Counted from the first letter of the stretch, positions 44,606-57,419 are shown. The stretch: 64,000 bases of DNA from Sipunculus nudus (GCA_026874595.1 CM049320.1:19229714-19293713), one strand, 5' to 3'. Numbers and translations are program-made. Notes: a model not told the origin generated them from the sequence alone.

Positions 44606-45251
44606 CAATGTTAGATCTGTCGCAGGATTATCAATACCTTGGCATTAACCAATAGATAAATGTTTTTACATTAGATTATACAGTGTCATTAAGTTATAAT
44701 TTGGGAATAAGAGTATAATAATGATTGTGTCCATTATATGAATATAACAGAACTAAATGCCTGCCTTTCCTTACTTATACATGTCAGCAACCTCCCCCAT
44801 AAGCTCGAAGGGTGTCGTTGCTCAGGTAGCGGATATGTCTATAGGACAGGATGAAATAGTTCAATGTACCTTTGAAACGTACAAGCAGCACAAGGATGAG
44901 GTGAGAAGTGCATTTTTTCCTGTCTGGCAAGAATCTGGTGTCTGGAATCCCATATCGTAGCGTATCATGTTCCGATGATGTCAGAGTTACAATTAATATA
45001 AACATACTATTTTATTTAAATATAACATTAAAGTTAAAATGTAGAACGTTAATTTTTTTGAATAGATGAATTTGTGTCATTTTATCTCGGGGATAAAAGT
45101 TACCAAATTTAAACGTCGCCTGCTAAAGAATATTTATGGTAATGACGCTCTCATAATCGAAATGTATCTGATCTGATACCCAGGCATACCCAAGAAAAAT
45201 ACACTTCGAGGGATTGATCCATGGAGATTAAACTCCCTTTCGTGCAGTATT

Positions 45252-45305
<54 letters not shown>

Positions 45306-48300
45306 AATGTTTAAGGCTAAACAACCTCCCTAGGGGATCGTAGAACTTTTAAGGACTCTCTTTTCAACTAAATCTCCCCCTTTCGCGAAATCCTGACACT
45401 GCCCAAGGCTTAAATCAGCTTAACCTCTATCTCATTTATTAGTTTTATACCGTTTTCCAGAATAATATAAATTTAGTTGATTATTTTTCAGGAGTAGCTT
45501 ATAAAACCTTAATTGAATCTTTAATCGAAATTAGAAAATAGAGGTCATTATCTCCACATATTTTCTTTTAAGAAACTAACGAAACAGAGGCATTTGCATC
45601 AGGCATCTTTGACACAAATTTTGTCTTCCCGATAACGTTAGCTGCTTTGTTTTGAGTCCCATATATAATTGCACTTCAAACAATAAATTTCTGAAGGTAA
45701 AATCTAAAAAAAAAAAAAAAATTCTGATTTGGTTGGTTGGTTTCCCTCCAAAAAATGTTAGTCACTAATCCGATTCTGACTCACAAGAGATGGACTCTGC
45801 TGTTTAGGTTTTATGGGCGTCACAAACTGACCCCCACAATTCACAGCGGCTTCTAATTACACAGTGTGCGTGTTTAAAAATGTAGTGAAGATGGCTATGT
45901 AGTCCGTTCATATATTGATAATAATAGATTCAAGGCCAAATACATAAACTATTTTTAAGCATACGAATCTGAAATATAAAAAGAAGATTTTTTTAATAAA
46001 ATGAATCAAGTTTGTAAAGTTTGACAATTTACACAAATAATCCCACCGTCTCACACTGCCTATCAAAAGGAGATTCGGTTCGAGTAGGAAGAGTTGAAGG
46101 GTGGATTCTGACTAAAATTTCCTGTCCTCTGATTTGTTTTATACATTACTTTCAGAGTTATGATATGGCAGGAAAGAACAAAGGTCGGGTACTCATCGTT
46201 AATATAACAGAGATTCTGCAACGAAATGGAGTACTAAAACGTGATGGAGCCCAAAAAGACGTGGAGACTCTGACAGCGTTATTCAGTGATCTTGGGTTCA
46301 CCGTGGATGTCAAGAACAACCCCGACTATGAGGTACAGTTGACATGATATACTATAGTCATGTTACAATGACAGAAAATTAGGTGCATTATGGCAATAGA
46401 CAATCAAAGATTTTATACAAACTTAATAAATAAATACTTTGCAATTTTCCAGACGCTTCCTAGTGAAGTTACAGCCCAAGATGGTAGATGTCACTTGATA
46501 ATGTATTTATCATATTTACGGTACATAGTAATCCAATAAACGTCTTTCAAAATGAATCTTTGACCTTGTAACTTCGGTCGATATCGTGACAAAAATATAT
46601 ATTAATTTTATCTTTCGGGTAATGATTTTATTGTTTCACTCCAACTCTTTGAACGATGTGCATTTTTTTTTCTTTAAATTAATTTCGTACCACCTGATTA
46701 ATTAACTGAAATGGATATTTTTCAATTTTTTTTTCAACTTGACCGATAGGCGCCTAGTTGGGACGGACTATGATCAGTAGCTTGCGGAATATTGCATATC
46801 TCACGAAACCGCTTCTAATTTAAGGTCTCTGTTTTGTATATTTGGCATTTATATTACATTTAACATACAAAAAAATGAAAAATGTGGGCTTATGAGTGAT
46901 GCACGGACATTTTGTTTGCTTCCCCAGATCAGCGTTATATTAAACTACTCTATTTTTGAAAAGGCTTTTAAATATGAGGATATTGGGTTGGTCCAAAAAG
47001 CGTTATTCCGATTTAAACTTCCTCCTAGCCACCACACCCTCTCCACTGATTGGATCTCGTCAGAATGCATCGCTGTCCTTCGAGTACTGCATTGTTACAT
47101 CCCGTGCCTTTATCAAGCTCTGAAATGTTTATTTCTCCTATTTTCAACAAACCGCGGTGCTGAAATTTAGCCTGCAGACTAAAACCGCTAGTTTATTACA
47201 ATTGTTAATTAAGGGCTTTAATTGTAACGTCTTCTTGATATCAAGGCATTTTTAATAGTCTAGTAATTATAGTATAAAAATGTATGCATAAAAATGCAAT
47301 TTAGACGAGGTTATTTAAAAAAGCTGTGACCCCCGAATAGTGCAAGTACGAATTGTGCAAGTAGCGAAAATTACCAATAATGAACAAATGAATGAATACA
47401 TTAGTCAATTAGAAGAAAATGATTGGCTGAACATTTTAAACATCTAAGCGCAAAAAAGCATGCACCTTTGTCGACTTTACTTGTTTCGGTTTCATTTCAT
47501 AAGGATGTCCAGGAGACCTTAGAAAACTTTGCTACCAGCAGAATGAACGACAAGGCCAAAAGCGTATTTGTGATCCTGATGTCCCATGGGGGAACCAGAT
47601 TAGGAAGCCCTTATATGCTGACAGCTGATGGCACCAAATGGGAGTATATGAAAGAACTGGAAAAAATATTCAATGCAGCCAATTCACCGAATCTTGTCTC
47701 GAAACCGAAGGTGTTTTTAATACAGGCGTGCATGGGAAGTGAGTATAAGCTGCCGGATTTTTAACAAGTATCCATTTATTGAATTGGATGGTCAGAAATA
47801 ATCAAAACATTTTTTAATTCATATTTCGTCTTTATATCATAGATAATTAGAATGAACAAGACACGTACATGTTTTGAACAAAGACTAAATTAAAGAAAAT
47901 AAAGTCAATATTATGTATAGTAGTTTTCTGACGCTCTGACAGCAGTTTGAACTCCATGCCACTGACCATTTAGTATAAGGGTCTCGCTTCTTAATTTCAG
48001 TCACATTTAGGGCCAGTTCATAAGTTAGATGTTGGATTTAAAATGCAATAATTACGTTTAAGGACTAGGGACACGGACGTGTCAAATACGAGATGACCAC
48101 ATGAACCAACACGTTATGGGTTGCATTTTAAATGAAATAATTATCTTCAGAGCGGGGGGGGGGGGTGGGTATATATATTTTTGTAACTATTTTTTTTAGA
48201 ACAGGGTGATCTTGGCGTGTCGTATGAAAAGGTGCCGTCTCAGTATGACGCTGAGTTGGAGTCTAATATACCTGAAGGTGTAAGTTCACTGCGGACAGCC

Positions 48301-50188
48301 ACATTCTCCGACTACTTGTTTGCTTTTGCAACCAGGCCAGGTTTGTAGTAACTTTATTTTCTAAACTACAGTAAGGATTCCACTTATTACTAATTAAACA
48401 AGGAGGCAGGGTTACTCTTTTGCAAATATGAGAGAAACAAACGTTTTATTATGGAATTCAGTCGCAAAAAGAGACCTCTCCTCTCCCCTGTGTATGGTGT
48501 CAGTTTAATGAAAAGATGTACAGTGGAACTCCATTAGGGGAATATGTGAAAAAAAAATTGACACTTCTGTAGAGTGGGCAGTCCCGTTTTCACAGTCCCG
48601 TTTTATATTCTTCTTCGTCTTATTATTATTTATTTTGTTGCGGCCATGACCTCCGTTAAGTGGGCACGACTCTAAAGCTGGCAGGTTTGCCAAGTCCAAA
48701 GGTGCCCACCTTTAGTGTTTTCACCGTAACCGCTTTCACTTGCCCGAATTGTGATACAAAATAGGACTTAAACAATCCATGGGGTTTAAACATTCTAACA
48801 TGTCGCTAAAAACCATGAGTCATTTGCATGAAAATCAATGATATCATTTAATCCAGTAAATACATACATATTTCAGATCACAAAGCAGAGCGAAATCCGA
48901 TTTACGGGTCTGTGTTCGTGCAAGAAATCAACCAGGTCTTCAGAGAGTATTCAGCCACAAAACACGTGGTGGACATGCTGACTAAGGTAAAGGACCATTC
49001 TGAATTAGCAGCTGACAAATACTAACAACATACCTTTATTGCCTCAGACTGGAGGGTATGCGTTCATCCCCGTTCGTGTGTTTGCTTGTGTGTGTGTTTG
49101 TGTGTGTATTTGTTCCCAACATAACTCTCGTAATCATTAACGGAATCTCATAAAATGTTCAGGCTATTTCTTGAATGGGATCATAAAAAATCAGTTATAT
49201 TTTTGTGCGGATTCGGTTTATAATCTGGATTCAATAACATCATCAAGGAATATTCTCATATGTACAGTCATTTACGCACGAATGAAACTAAGAATATGGG
49301 GCGAATAAGTGAATGCAAACACATAGAGGAGGCTTGCGTTGATTAAAATTTTTCTAATTATATACATAATTTGTTTGCTATGATACTCATTGTACTGACT
49401 AGTCATACTAAAATCAACAAGTATGCATCTGAGTGGGCAGGAAATTGCGTTTTGCCTAAATATGTTCCTTGCTCAGATTGAATTGTTAGAGTCTTTCTAT
49501 CCCCGTAAAATCATTAAAACATGTTAAGGGAATACAAATGAACTTTTAAAGCACTTTGGGCACATTAATACTTTAAAAAATACGCGCTGGTGGGTGTTTA
49601 CAGTCGCAATTTTCGAGGTGGGCTTCTTAGCGAGGTCTGATAAAAAGAGCAAAAATGTGGTCCTCATATTGAGGTGGTCGTTAAACTGTAGTGGTCGTTA
49701 GGTGAGGGTTTATTGTACTTCAGTTGCTCATTGGCCGCCATTCATGTTAGATGTTTTGTTTAAAATTTTGTTAAAAAGAGGAAAACACAACAAATTCCTG
49801 AGTTGCATGTTCTTTACCATTTATAGGAATAACTGTTTGTATGCATTTTGATCAGCTTTTATTTTAGTTATGTTTAATTGGATGTTAGATATGCAGCGCT
49901 ACATGTATAAAATATTTTTGTGTAAGATTTCAAAATCTAAAACTGAAAAAAATATTAACTTCCGTATTGTAAATATTAGGACGATTCCACTCATATCTTG
50001 AGTGCGATTTTCAAGGGCACAATGATATAAGTTATTTTTAATTGTAAGATCTTAAGACGTTCACACATATTTTCTCCTTACAGGTGCGATACAATGTGGA
50101 AACAAAAACGCAGGGACAAGCCTACATCCAGACCCCTCACGACATGAACTGCCTGAAACAACCGTTTTACTTGTTTCCAGGGATATAA
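40866..50188 (+). CDS. CARD-containing caspase, eight coding exons, 401 aa
   Basis: Exons: 40866-41030, 41659-41818, 44788-44900, 46156-46332, 47504-47738, 48200-48340, 48877-48986, 50084-50188. All introns are GT-AG, phases agree at every junction, and the stop is TAA 50186-50188. Exons 1-2 encode a CARD (HKDLLRRHMVSLIENME; YYDFIDALKATGQGHLAALLE), like caspase-2/9-type adaptor-recruited initiators. Exon 4 starts the p20 subunit (GRVLIVN; KRDGAQKDVETL with R175 for the S1 pocket). Exon 5 has SHGG with catalytic H233 and QACMG with catalytic C281. Exons 6-8 encode the p10 part (DYLFAFATRPG; ERNPIYGSVFVQEINQVF; PFYLFPGI end). Role: a cysteine protease cutting after Asp in cell death or innate immune signalling (family knowledge). 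Oddity: Met replaces the usual Arg in QACRG. The start has a good context (CAAGATGG), and an acceptor at 40857 suggests an upstream 5' UTR exon. No poly(A) signal was assigned. Confidence 0.9.
41371..41615. repeat. Two (TA)n tracts in caspase intron 1
   Basis: TA runs at 41371-41413 and 41582-41615 within intron 1. The second ends about 45 bp before the exon 2 acceptor. Confidence 0.95.
41980..42760 (+). repeat. ~140-bp tandem units with AGGTCA words (caspase intron 2)
   Basis: A head ('cagctgactttcagcca...ccttgcaaagctgaaatttggtc') is followed by about five diverged ~140-bp units. Each reads roughly 'ctttcacatatggctcacc.a.caa..g.agaacccta.tgattttgaggtca...ggtcaaaggtcaaggtcacag.acccacttctt.aaaa..tt.tggacatattttaagccaaac'. 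The same family forms the array at 53.7-55.3 kb. Exact AGGTCAAAGGTCA lies at 42375-42387 and TCAAGGTCA at 42239-42247 and 42385-42393. Confidence 0.8.
44539..44602. repeat. (TA)n microsatellite in caspase intron 2
   Basis: About 64 bp of uninterrupted TA, ~185 bp before exon 3. Confidence 0.95.
45252..45304. repeat. (CT)n microsatellite in caspase intron 3
   Basis: About 53 bp of CT repeats. Confidence 0.95.
49034..49260. repeat. Dispersed repeat family, copy in caspase intron 7
   Basis: Contains 'aacataactctcgtaatcattaacggaatctcataaaatgttcagg', matching the reverse complement of 58860-58915 and the plus strand of 62490-62545. All three copies appear truncated or diverged. Confidence 0.5.
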
Positions 50189-51071
50189 AGAAAAATATAT
50201 TACAAAAAGTTCAGCAGCCTCCGGCCTGTTCTTTGGCCACTAAATTGTACATTCGCAAGAGACCTGTCTACTGTGAGTGGAAATTCCTGCAGATTTGCAT
50301 ATTTTACGTTATATCTTACATCATGTGAAAGTGGTCATTTTCTGATATTTAAAAATTATCAAATCTTTTTGCGGATGAAGAATATTTTCATTTACGACAT
50401 TACATGATGATATTCAGGTTTTATTAGTCATGACACAGGACCCATTTCTTCCATAAGGTTGGATACACAAATTCTCGCAAATCCACGAAAGGGCGCAGTT
50501 AACCAAAACTTTTACTGCAATTATCACACGAAGCAACAGGTGTTCGAAGCGACGGATGTATTGGCAAGGTGATTTATTTGGAGAAAATATAAATGTTCTA
50601 CGTTTTATTTTTATATTAAGCTGCATATTTGCGTCCGTTAACAGAGGTATAAATATCACTGTTGCAAGAAAGGAGCACGTCAGATCATGATCGTTTATGT
50701 GTATGTGTATATAGTCATGTAAAATTCAACGTAAAATAGCACGTGCTGAGCAGACCCAGGTTATTTATTCCTGGATATAGAAAACATATGGATAATGTTA
50801 AACGTTGAAAATTATGAACGTGCAAACATGGTTTGCAAAACTACATTGTGATTTGTTGTAAACATTGAACTTAAGTAAATTAAAATTGTCAGGAAACTTG
50901 TACCCGTGAATTCATATATATATATATAATTATATTTAGCAACAATCTGTACATGTTATCCAAATGATATGATTTTTTGAAATATTGGCGTTGATGTCTC
51001 TCTTCTTTTTGTGTTCATTGACTGTCTTAAGCCAGCACCCGGAGAATTCAGAAATGTTTTATATATATATA

Positions 51072-51178
51072 TTAAAACCTCGTTGTGTCGATCTCGCTTA
51101 AGTCGAATACCCCGCTTATGTCTATGTTACAGACTCGATTTCTGAGGGTCCCTTTGACTTCGACACAACGATGTTTCA

Positions 51179-51183
<5 letters not shown>
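51072..51183. mobile_element. Short inverted-repeat MITE, ~110 bp (mariner-like)
   Basis: The left end TTAAAACCTCGTTGTGTCGA is inverted at the right end as TCGACACAACG then ATGTTTCACTGTA. Read on the minus strand the element starts TACAGTGAAACATCGTTGTG, a common form for Tc1/mariner-derived MITEs. It abuts a long (TA)n tract on the right and a short one on the left, so a TA target duplication cannot be proved. Confidence 0.55.

Positions 51184-51246
<63 letters not shown>
51183..51246. repeat. (TA)n microsatellite
   Basis: About 64 bp of uninterrupted TA. Confidence 0.95.
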
Positions 51247-51250
<4 letters not shown>

Positions 51251-52574
51251 GGGGGCGCGTGCAAGCCATATGTTCGGTAACAAGATAAGTAAAATAACGA
51301 AGACTGCCTCCCTGGCTGAAATAAAGTATCCAGACGGGATCATGAAAACCTTCAGAGTAGGCTTACGTATGATCATTTTCCTTCATTTTTTCAGACTTTC
51401 AATATGGATGGTGCATGGAGAACGCGTCAAAAAAGTAATTTTATGATCAGATTTATCTGTATTTTCAATACTCTTGAACCGACGACCTAATTATCCGTCA
51501 TTTTTTTTCAAATGGAATATTTTCGATATGCCCACGTCTTTTTATGCTGTTAGGTTCCTTTGACTGAAGGCATTTTCTTTTAAATTCCCTACGTGGGAAA
51601 AATATCACGGTTTGGTGCAAAAATGAAAAAAAATATTTTTAATATGCGGAGTCGATGTAATATTAAACATATACATAGTTTAGTTTTCAATGCAAGTTTC
51701 ACTGGTACTTACACGACGCGGGCGTGGGGATTGCAACGTAGTTCATTTGCTGAATTTAGCATGGCCTGGTTAGATAAAATATCCGCTTTGTATTTCAGGT
51801 AAAAGGTATGACTCCATTAAAATATTTCTGTAACTTGAAATCATTGGACAGTCATGCCTGGAGGTCTTAAGCCACTGTAAAATAGTATTAGGTAAACAAA
51901 TTTACTCATAACACATAGGACGAAAGACTTGCATTAAAGAACACTAAAACAATAATTTTACCATTTAAGCAAAACATTCTATATTGCCAGTTAGTGGGTA
52001 TGCACCTAACTAAAGATACGAAGAGTTGCTGGCCTCTTAACTTAGTCGTAGCTTAACTTATTCCATATCCTTATTTAACTTTGCATCCATGGCCAATGCC
52101 ATAGTCATGGGGCAGGTCATAGCTAGACCGTAGCCTATCCAGGCCCCGGTCACGGGCCGACTGTTAAGCAAGCAATCACCCTGACTCTTGTGAGAGAGGG
52201 GTGGTAGATGGCTGTGACAGGTCTTACATTATATCAATAACTGTGGACGATACTCGTTGCATATCTTTTACGTCAGCCCTAAACATTTTCCTTCATCTGA
52301 AAAGGAGGGAAATGAAGCCAGGAATATATGTCATTGTTACTTTAAATGACATGCATTAATACTCATTAATTGAAGTACATGTATACATGGAGGGGTTATT
52401 GCTAATGGTCGGGCATGGTGCTTAAGTGCTGAGAGGATACTCAAGAAATCGGGTAATTCTACCTGATTACTCATATCCGGGTACACCTGTATTTGCGGAG
52501 TATTAAGTTTAAACTAGATATTTCTTGGCAACACAGGTGTCATAGTATCCCAAGACAATTAATCAACCCCCCCC

Positions 52575-53690
52575 CCCCATAAGAATAGGGCCTCCATCTT
52601 TTCCAAGATGGATAGACATGCCAAATTTAGGACCAAAACCTTGAACAACTCTGGAGATATGAGCAATTTTCATCCAAAGCACATGTACAGATAGACGCCA
52701 CGCCAAAACGATATCAGATGGTGCCACCAGTCTTGAGTACAAGATGGAGGAGTCCAAGTTTATGGATATACACATTTTCAGGCCAATGGGGCAAATTACT
52801 CCTAAGAAAAGAGCAATAATTTATTCTATTAAAACGGGAAGGTAGGTGGCGCCACCTGGCTTCTTTATGAACAAAAAAAATTACCAAGATGGATGGACTT
52901 GCCAAATTTCAAACCAGTACCTTGAACCATGCCGGAGAGATGAGCAATTATCACCCAAAACCCATGTACAGATAGACGCCACGCCAAAACGATATAAGAT
53001 GGTGAACACAAGACAGTGTATCGCACCATTTCAGCCCAATCTGTCCTTTAGTTTTAGACTAATAATGCTCAAAGTACTGTTAAGTATCAATGATGGGGTA
53101 TTAAAAGGCGCAAAACAATAAAAAGACGGAAGGTGGCGCCACCTGTCTTCCGCAGAAGACAAAGCTATCCAAGATCTCGGTCAATTTGATTTTTGGACCA
53201 ATCCATGCATACCTTATTGAGATATTTATGTTTTGTGTGCTTTTCAAAATATATATCAATATTCAAGGTCAAGGCCACTCTCCTAGGAAAGGTCATGACC
53301 CCAATTTAAATATACATCATCCCATGACACATGTCTATGTATTTGCATAATATGAAAGAAATATGTCGATTAGTTTTTTACTTATAATGCTCACAATACT
53401 GTTTAGTGGCAATGATTAGGGTATTAAGCAGCGCGACAACAAGAAAAAGATAACAGGTGACGCTACCAGCTGCAGTAAAAGGCAACACTGTCCAAGATCT
53501 TCGGTCAAGTTGTTTTTTTTTTATCAATCAATGCAAGATTTCTTGAAATATTTAAGAGTTTGTGTGATTTTCCCCCAAAATGGACCGATTCAAGGTCAAA
53601 GTCACTCTAAAAGTAAAGGTCATGACCCCATTTTAAATAGGCTTCGTTCTCTAACCCATACCTATGCACATGTCAAGTTTGGTAAAGATC
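52575..53690. repeat. Tandem array of ~280-320-bp diverged units
   Basis: Units share 'ccaagatggat.gacttgccaaattt', 'acatgtacagatagacgccacgccaaaacgatat.agatggtg' (52680 and 52965) and 'aggtggcgccacctg.cttc' (52850 and 53132). Later units share 'gtccaagatctcggtcaa', then 'ttcaaggtcaa.g.cactc' and 'ggtcatgacccca.tttaaat' (53169 and 53490). Frames inside are not genes. Confidence 0.7.
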
Positions 53691-54517
53691 CGTGTAATAT
53701 TTTTGGAGTAATCGCGTCCGAACGAAATCTCTGCGTTTTACCAAAATCTTTCATCTTGCAGATATAACTCACCCACCAATAGATAAAGAACCTTATCGAT
53801 TTTTAGGTCTCTGGGTCAAAGGTCAAGGCCGTGGGACCCACTTCTTGAAAAAGTTTGTGGACCCATTTTTTGCCAAACTGTTAGACCAAAATGTTTCATC
53901 TTGCACATATAGCTCCCCACCCAGGGATGATGAAACCTATAGATTTTGAGGTCACGGGATCAAAGGTCAAGGCCACTGGACCCGCTCTTGAAAAAAGATT
54001 GTTGATGCGTTTTAAGCCAAACCGTTGGACAAAACCCTTTCATTTTCACATATGGCTCACCCATCCACGAATGAAGAACCCTCTTGAGTTTGGGGTCACA
54101 GTGTCAAAGATCAAGTTCACAGAGCTACCTTCCTGATGTTCACACTGTGTAATTTACCCAGTATAATAATGCCCCCGTGCGAGGGGATGCTCTGCTTTGC
54201 GGTGCCCTTGTTATTCAAGCGAAATGATTCTGGCCATACTAGCTGCACATGAGTCAAACTTGGAAAGACCGTTCAGTTTCTTTTGTGTGTGTGTGTTTGC
54301 TTTTAGTTTTTAAGCGTTTTCAAGCAGTGTCGTTATGGTAAAGAACGAGTCAGATAATATTAGAGTCCATAAGTTTGCTGATTCAGCAATAGAACTCCCA
54401 ATGAACGTGAATAGCCAAAACATGTTCAGGGTTGTTTTTCAATGGAGTAACACTCCAAGATTAATGTGTGTACATAGAACACTTGTCAGTATACATATGT
54501 TCTTTTATAATTTGCTT
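53689..54517. repeat. Recent 829-bp tandem duplication, copy 1
   Basis: Nearly identical to 54518-55347. It begins TCCGTGTAATATTTTTGGAG and ends ...TATAATTTGCTT, and carries three ~140-bp AGGTCA-type units (DR1-like GGGTCAAAGGTCA at 53813-53825). Confidence 0.95.
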
Positions 54518-55347
54518 TCCGTGTAATATTTTTGGAGTAATCGCGTCCGAACGAAATCTCTGCGTTTTACCAAAATCTTTCATCTTGCAGATATAACTCA
54601 CCCACCAATAGATAAAGAACCTTATCGATTTTTAGGTCTCTGGGTCAAAGGTCAAGGCCGTGGGACCCACTTCTTGAAAAAGTTTGTGGACCCATTTTTT
54701 GCCAAACTGTTAGACCAAAATGTTTCATCTTGCACATATAGCTCCCCACCCAGGGATGATGAAACCTATAGATTTTGAGGTCACGGGATCAAAGGTCAAG
54801 GCCACTGGACCCGCTCTTGAAAAAAGATTGTTGATGCGTTTTAAGCCAAACCGTTGGACAAAACCCTTTCATTTTCACATATGGCTCACCCATCCACGAA
54901 TGAAGAACCCTCTTGAGTTTGGGGTCACAGTGTCAAAGATCAAGTTCACAGAGCTACCTTCCTGATGTTCACACTGTGTAATTTACCCAGTATAATAATG
55001 CCCCCGTGCGAGGGGATGCTCTGCTTTGCGGTGCCCTTGTTATTCAAGCGAAATGATTCTGGCCATACTAGCTGCACATGAGTCAAACTTGGAAAGACCG
55101 TTCAGTTTCTTTTGTGTGTGTGTTGTTTGCTTTTAGTTTTTAAGCGTTTTCAAGCAGTGTCGTTATGGTAAAGAACGAGTCAGATAATATTAGAGTCCAT
55201 AAGTTTGCTGATTCAGCAATAGAACTCCCAATGAACGTGAATAGCCAAAACATGTTCAGGGTTGTTTTTCAATGGAGTAACACTCCAAGATTAATATGTG
55301 TACATAGAACACTTGTCAGTATACATATGCTCTTTTATAATTTGCTT
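54518..55347. repeat. Recent tandem duplication, copy 2 (830 bp)
   Basis: Differs from copy 1 by one indel in a GT run (near 55122) and about two substitutions that I can see, so more than 99% identical. Its right edge falls inside the 3' end of the minus-strand frame at 55335-55812. Confidence 0.95.
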
Positions 55348-55812
55348 CCGAACAAAACATGTCTATTTTCAAAACCAGGCTTTGCAAGGAAATTCATCAT
55401 TTTCTGCAATCCTTGGAACTGTTTATATTCATCCGCCATGACTTCATCATATAGTCTGGCCTTGACCTTCTGTCGGTTCAGCAGAAATCCTTCCTCTACA
55501 ATGAAGTCGACTGCGTCCACGTTGTCTAGTTCCACGATCCAGCGATCTTTCATTTTGCGAGATTTCAACGTGATCTTCTGAGGGATAAACGTGATTTGGA
55601 CAACCTTTGACCCCGGAATCAGGCAAATTGTATCAAGTATTGCGTCGCGCATGTCCTTGTGGGAAGGGCCTGGGCCTCCATCGAAGATAACAGCGTGACG
55701 GTTTATAGCAGGCGGTGCATCAAAATGACGGTACACACTTGGTATGGCGTTTTCCCGAAATTTGAAGTACTCCTTGACTTGCCCGAGAAGTCCATTGTCT
55801 GTTATCTTCTTT
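55335..55812 (-). CDS. RRM-like protein, C-terminal exon, cut at 3' end
   Basis: On the minus strand an acceptor-like CATTTAATAG precedes a ~158-codon open exon; the frame itself opens upstream at ATG 55859. The protein has the beta-alpha-beta-beta-alpha-beta order of an RRM-like fold: AVIFDGG, SHKDMRDAILDTI, KVVQITFIPQ, DRWIVELDN, VDAVDFIVEEG, QKVKARLYDE. A basic/polar tail follows (EYKQFQGLQKMMNFL). I do not recognise the family. Similar domains occur in RNA-binding proteins and in LINE ORF1 proteins. The last four codons and stop lie in duplicated repeat DNA (edge at 55347), so the true C-terminus seems lost. No further exons were found upstream. Either a gene fragment or a transposon-derived piece. 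Confidence 0.45.
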
Positions 55813-55861
55813 CTATTAAATGATAATACTTTTTTATTGTAGAATGTGCACATATACATGT

Positions 55862-57029
55862 AGAATTATTATATACAAACCTACACGTGAAAGTCAATAG
55901 ACAAACATTGACAAGAAACAAAAATAAAATTACACTAACAGTAACATATAAAGACAACTTGTTTCATTACCGTTCATCTCATTTTAATAGACATTTGTCT
56001 TCTGATAAAGACGACGCTGATTGGAATTAAATCCAAATATCAAAAATAGTGATTCGGTATATTACGTACACAATGTATAACATGTATAAAGAGTATCAAT
56101 ATGTACACAGAAGATAACCATGAAGTCAGTTATATAGAATCATCTAGGGCTATAAAAATTAATATTTGTTTTCTGCAGAGAAAATTTTATTCCGTCTTAA
56201 CTAGAAAGTTTCGTGTTCCTTTGGATAAAGCCACCTGTCTTTCAATAGAATGGTATGTTTTAATAAGCTTGATGAAACTTGTTAAATAAAATGCTACTGC
56301 TACGTACCACAATAACTTAATTTAATAATTAGCCGTACTGCAAGCACATAAAGGTAATAACTGGCGTTTTAATTTCATTTCAGCGTCATATAATAAGAGT
56401 ACTGCTACCGCATCAGCATTATGATTTTCTTACTGACCCTTATGTGTAAAAGTTAGCGTGCTACTTCTAATCTAATGTAATAATCATGGTACTGCTATTA
56501 TTTTTCCTAATAATGAATGATTTTTTTTATAAATTAAAATCAATGATTATATTCGAAATGTTCTAATATTCGGCGGTAAATAAATTTATGATATTTCTGG
56601 CAATGAACCATTTAAAATAGATTTGCATAATATTTCGTGTAAGCGAAATAAATGTTTTTATTATTTGGTTCCAATTTCAAAACTCTTATAACATTCCGAA
56701 ACAGAAAAGGTAGGATTTTACCATTTTAGTATAACTGACACTGGTGTGTAACTGGTACATGTATTAATAGATGCTCCAAAATATCCTCGGTAAATTTGTG
56801 ATATTTGGGTTACAGTTCACTATAGGTAAAAAATGGAGTATGGAAAAATCCTAAATCAACAAAGTTAACAAGTTAATAGTGCATTGTTTTAATACAATAA
56901 AGAACCCTTCTGGATTAAAGTATGGATTGTGTGTCGCAACATGTGTTCAACCACAGAGAGGAATGAACCAACCACTATCATCCCACATATAATTATATTT
57001 CGTTTCTATCGATCGTATTACTGTCTACA
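55862..57029. other. Unassigned AT-rich stretch
   Basis: No gene or repeat structure recognised on either strand. Confidence 0.5.
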
Positions 57030-57037
57030 CTCCCTGG

Positions 57038-57419
57038 TAGGACTAAAAGGGAGTACTCGAGTCCAGGTAATAACTACCGAGTACTCGTGTCCAAAATTTG
57101 CAATCGAGTAATCGTGTATGTTCATGCATATCTGAATATTACTGCAAATTTACGGGTAGTCTGTTGGACTATTTATATCATAGCCTGGCATAAAGAGCTC
57201 TTAACAGATGCTGGTCAAATCAGCAAAGGTCTTGTTATGACATTTATCTATTCCTTCACTGGAATAAAGTTAAGCCGTCACGAAGTCAAATTTATGCAAA
57301 TTTTGCATTGGTAAACGTTTTATCGTCACAGTGTTGCCATGATAACGAGTACTCGAGTCCGGAACGGGTAATGCTTATCGAAAATTTGAGTCCAAAATGT
57401 TGTACCCGTTTCAGCCCAA
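57038..57419. mobile_element. hAT-type MITE, 382 bp
   Basis: The left end TAGGACTAAAAGGGAGTAC and the reverse complement of the right end TTGGGCTGAAACGGGTAC match imperfectly. The form is the usual 'TAGGGCTGaaACGGGTAC' of hAT elements. The flanking 8-mers CTCCCTGG (57030-57037) and CTTCCTGA (57420-57427) agree at six positions, fitting an aged 8-bp hAT target duplication. Subterminal words ACTCGAGTCC, CGAGTACTCG recur inside. No transposase. Confidence 0.65.

Noticed and set aside
46892-47170. 92-codon plus frame in caspase intron 4
   Set aside because: No caspase or CARD likeness, and exon 4 joins exon 5 in phase without it.
53891-54136. 81-codon frame duplicated exactly at 54720-54965
   Set aside because: Its identity comes from the recent tandem duplication of an AGGTCA satellite; composition follows the satellite units.
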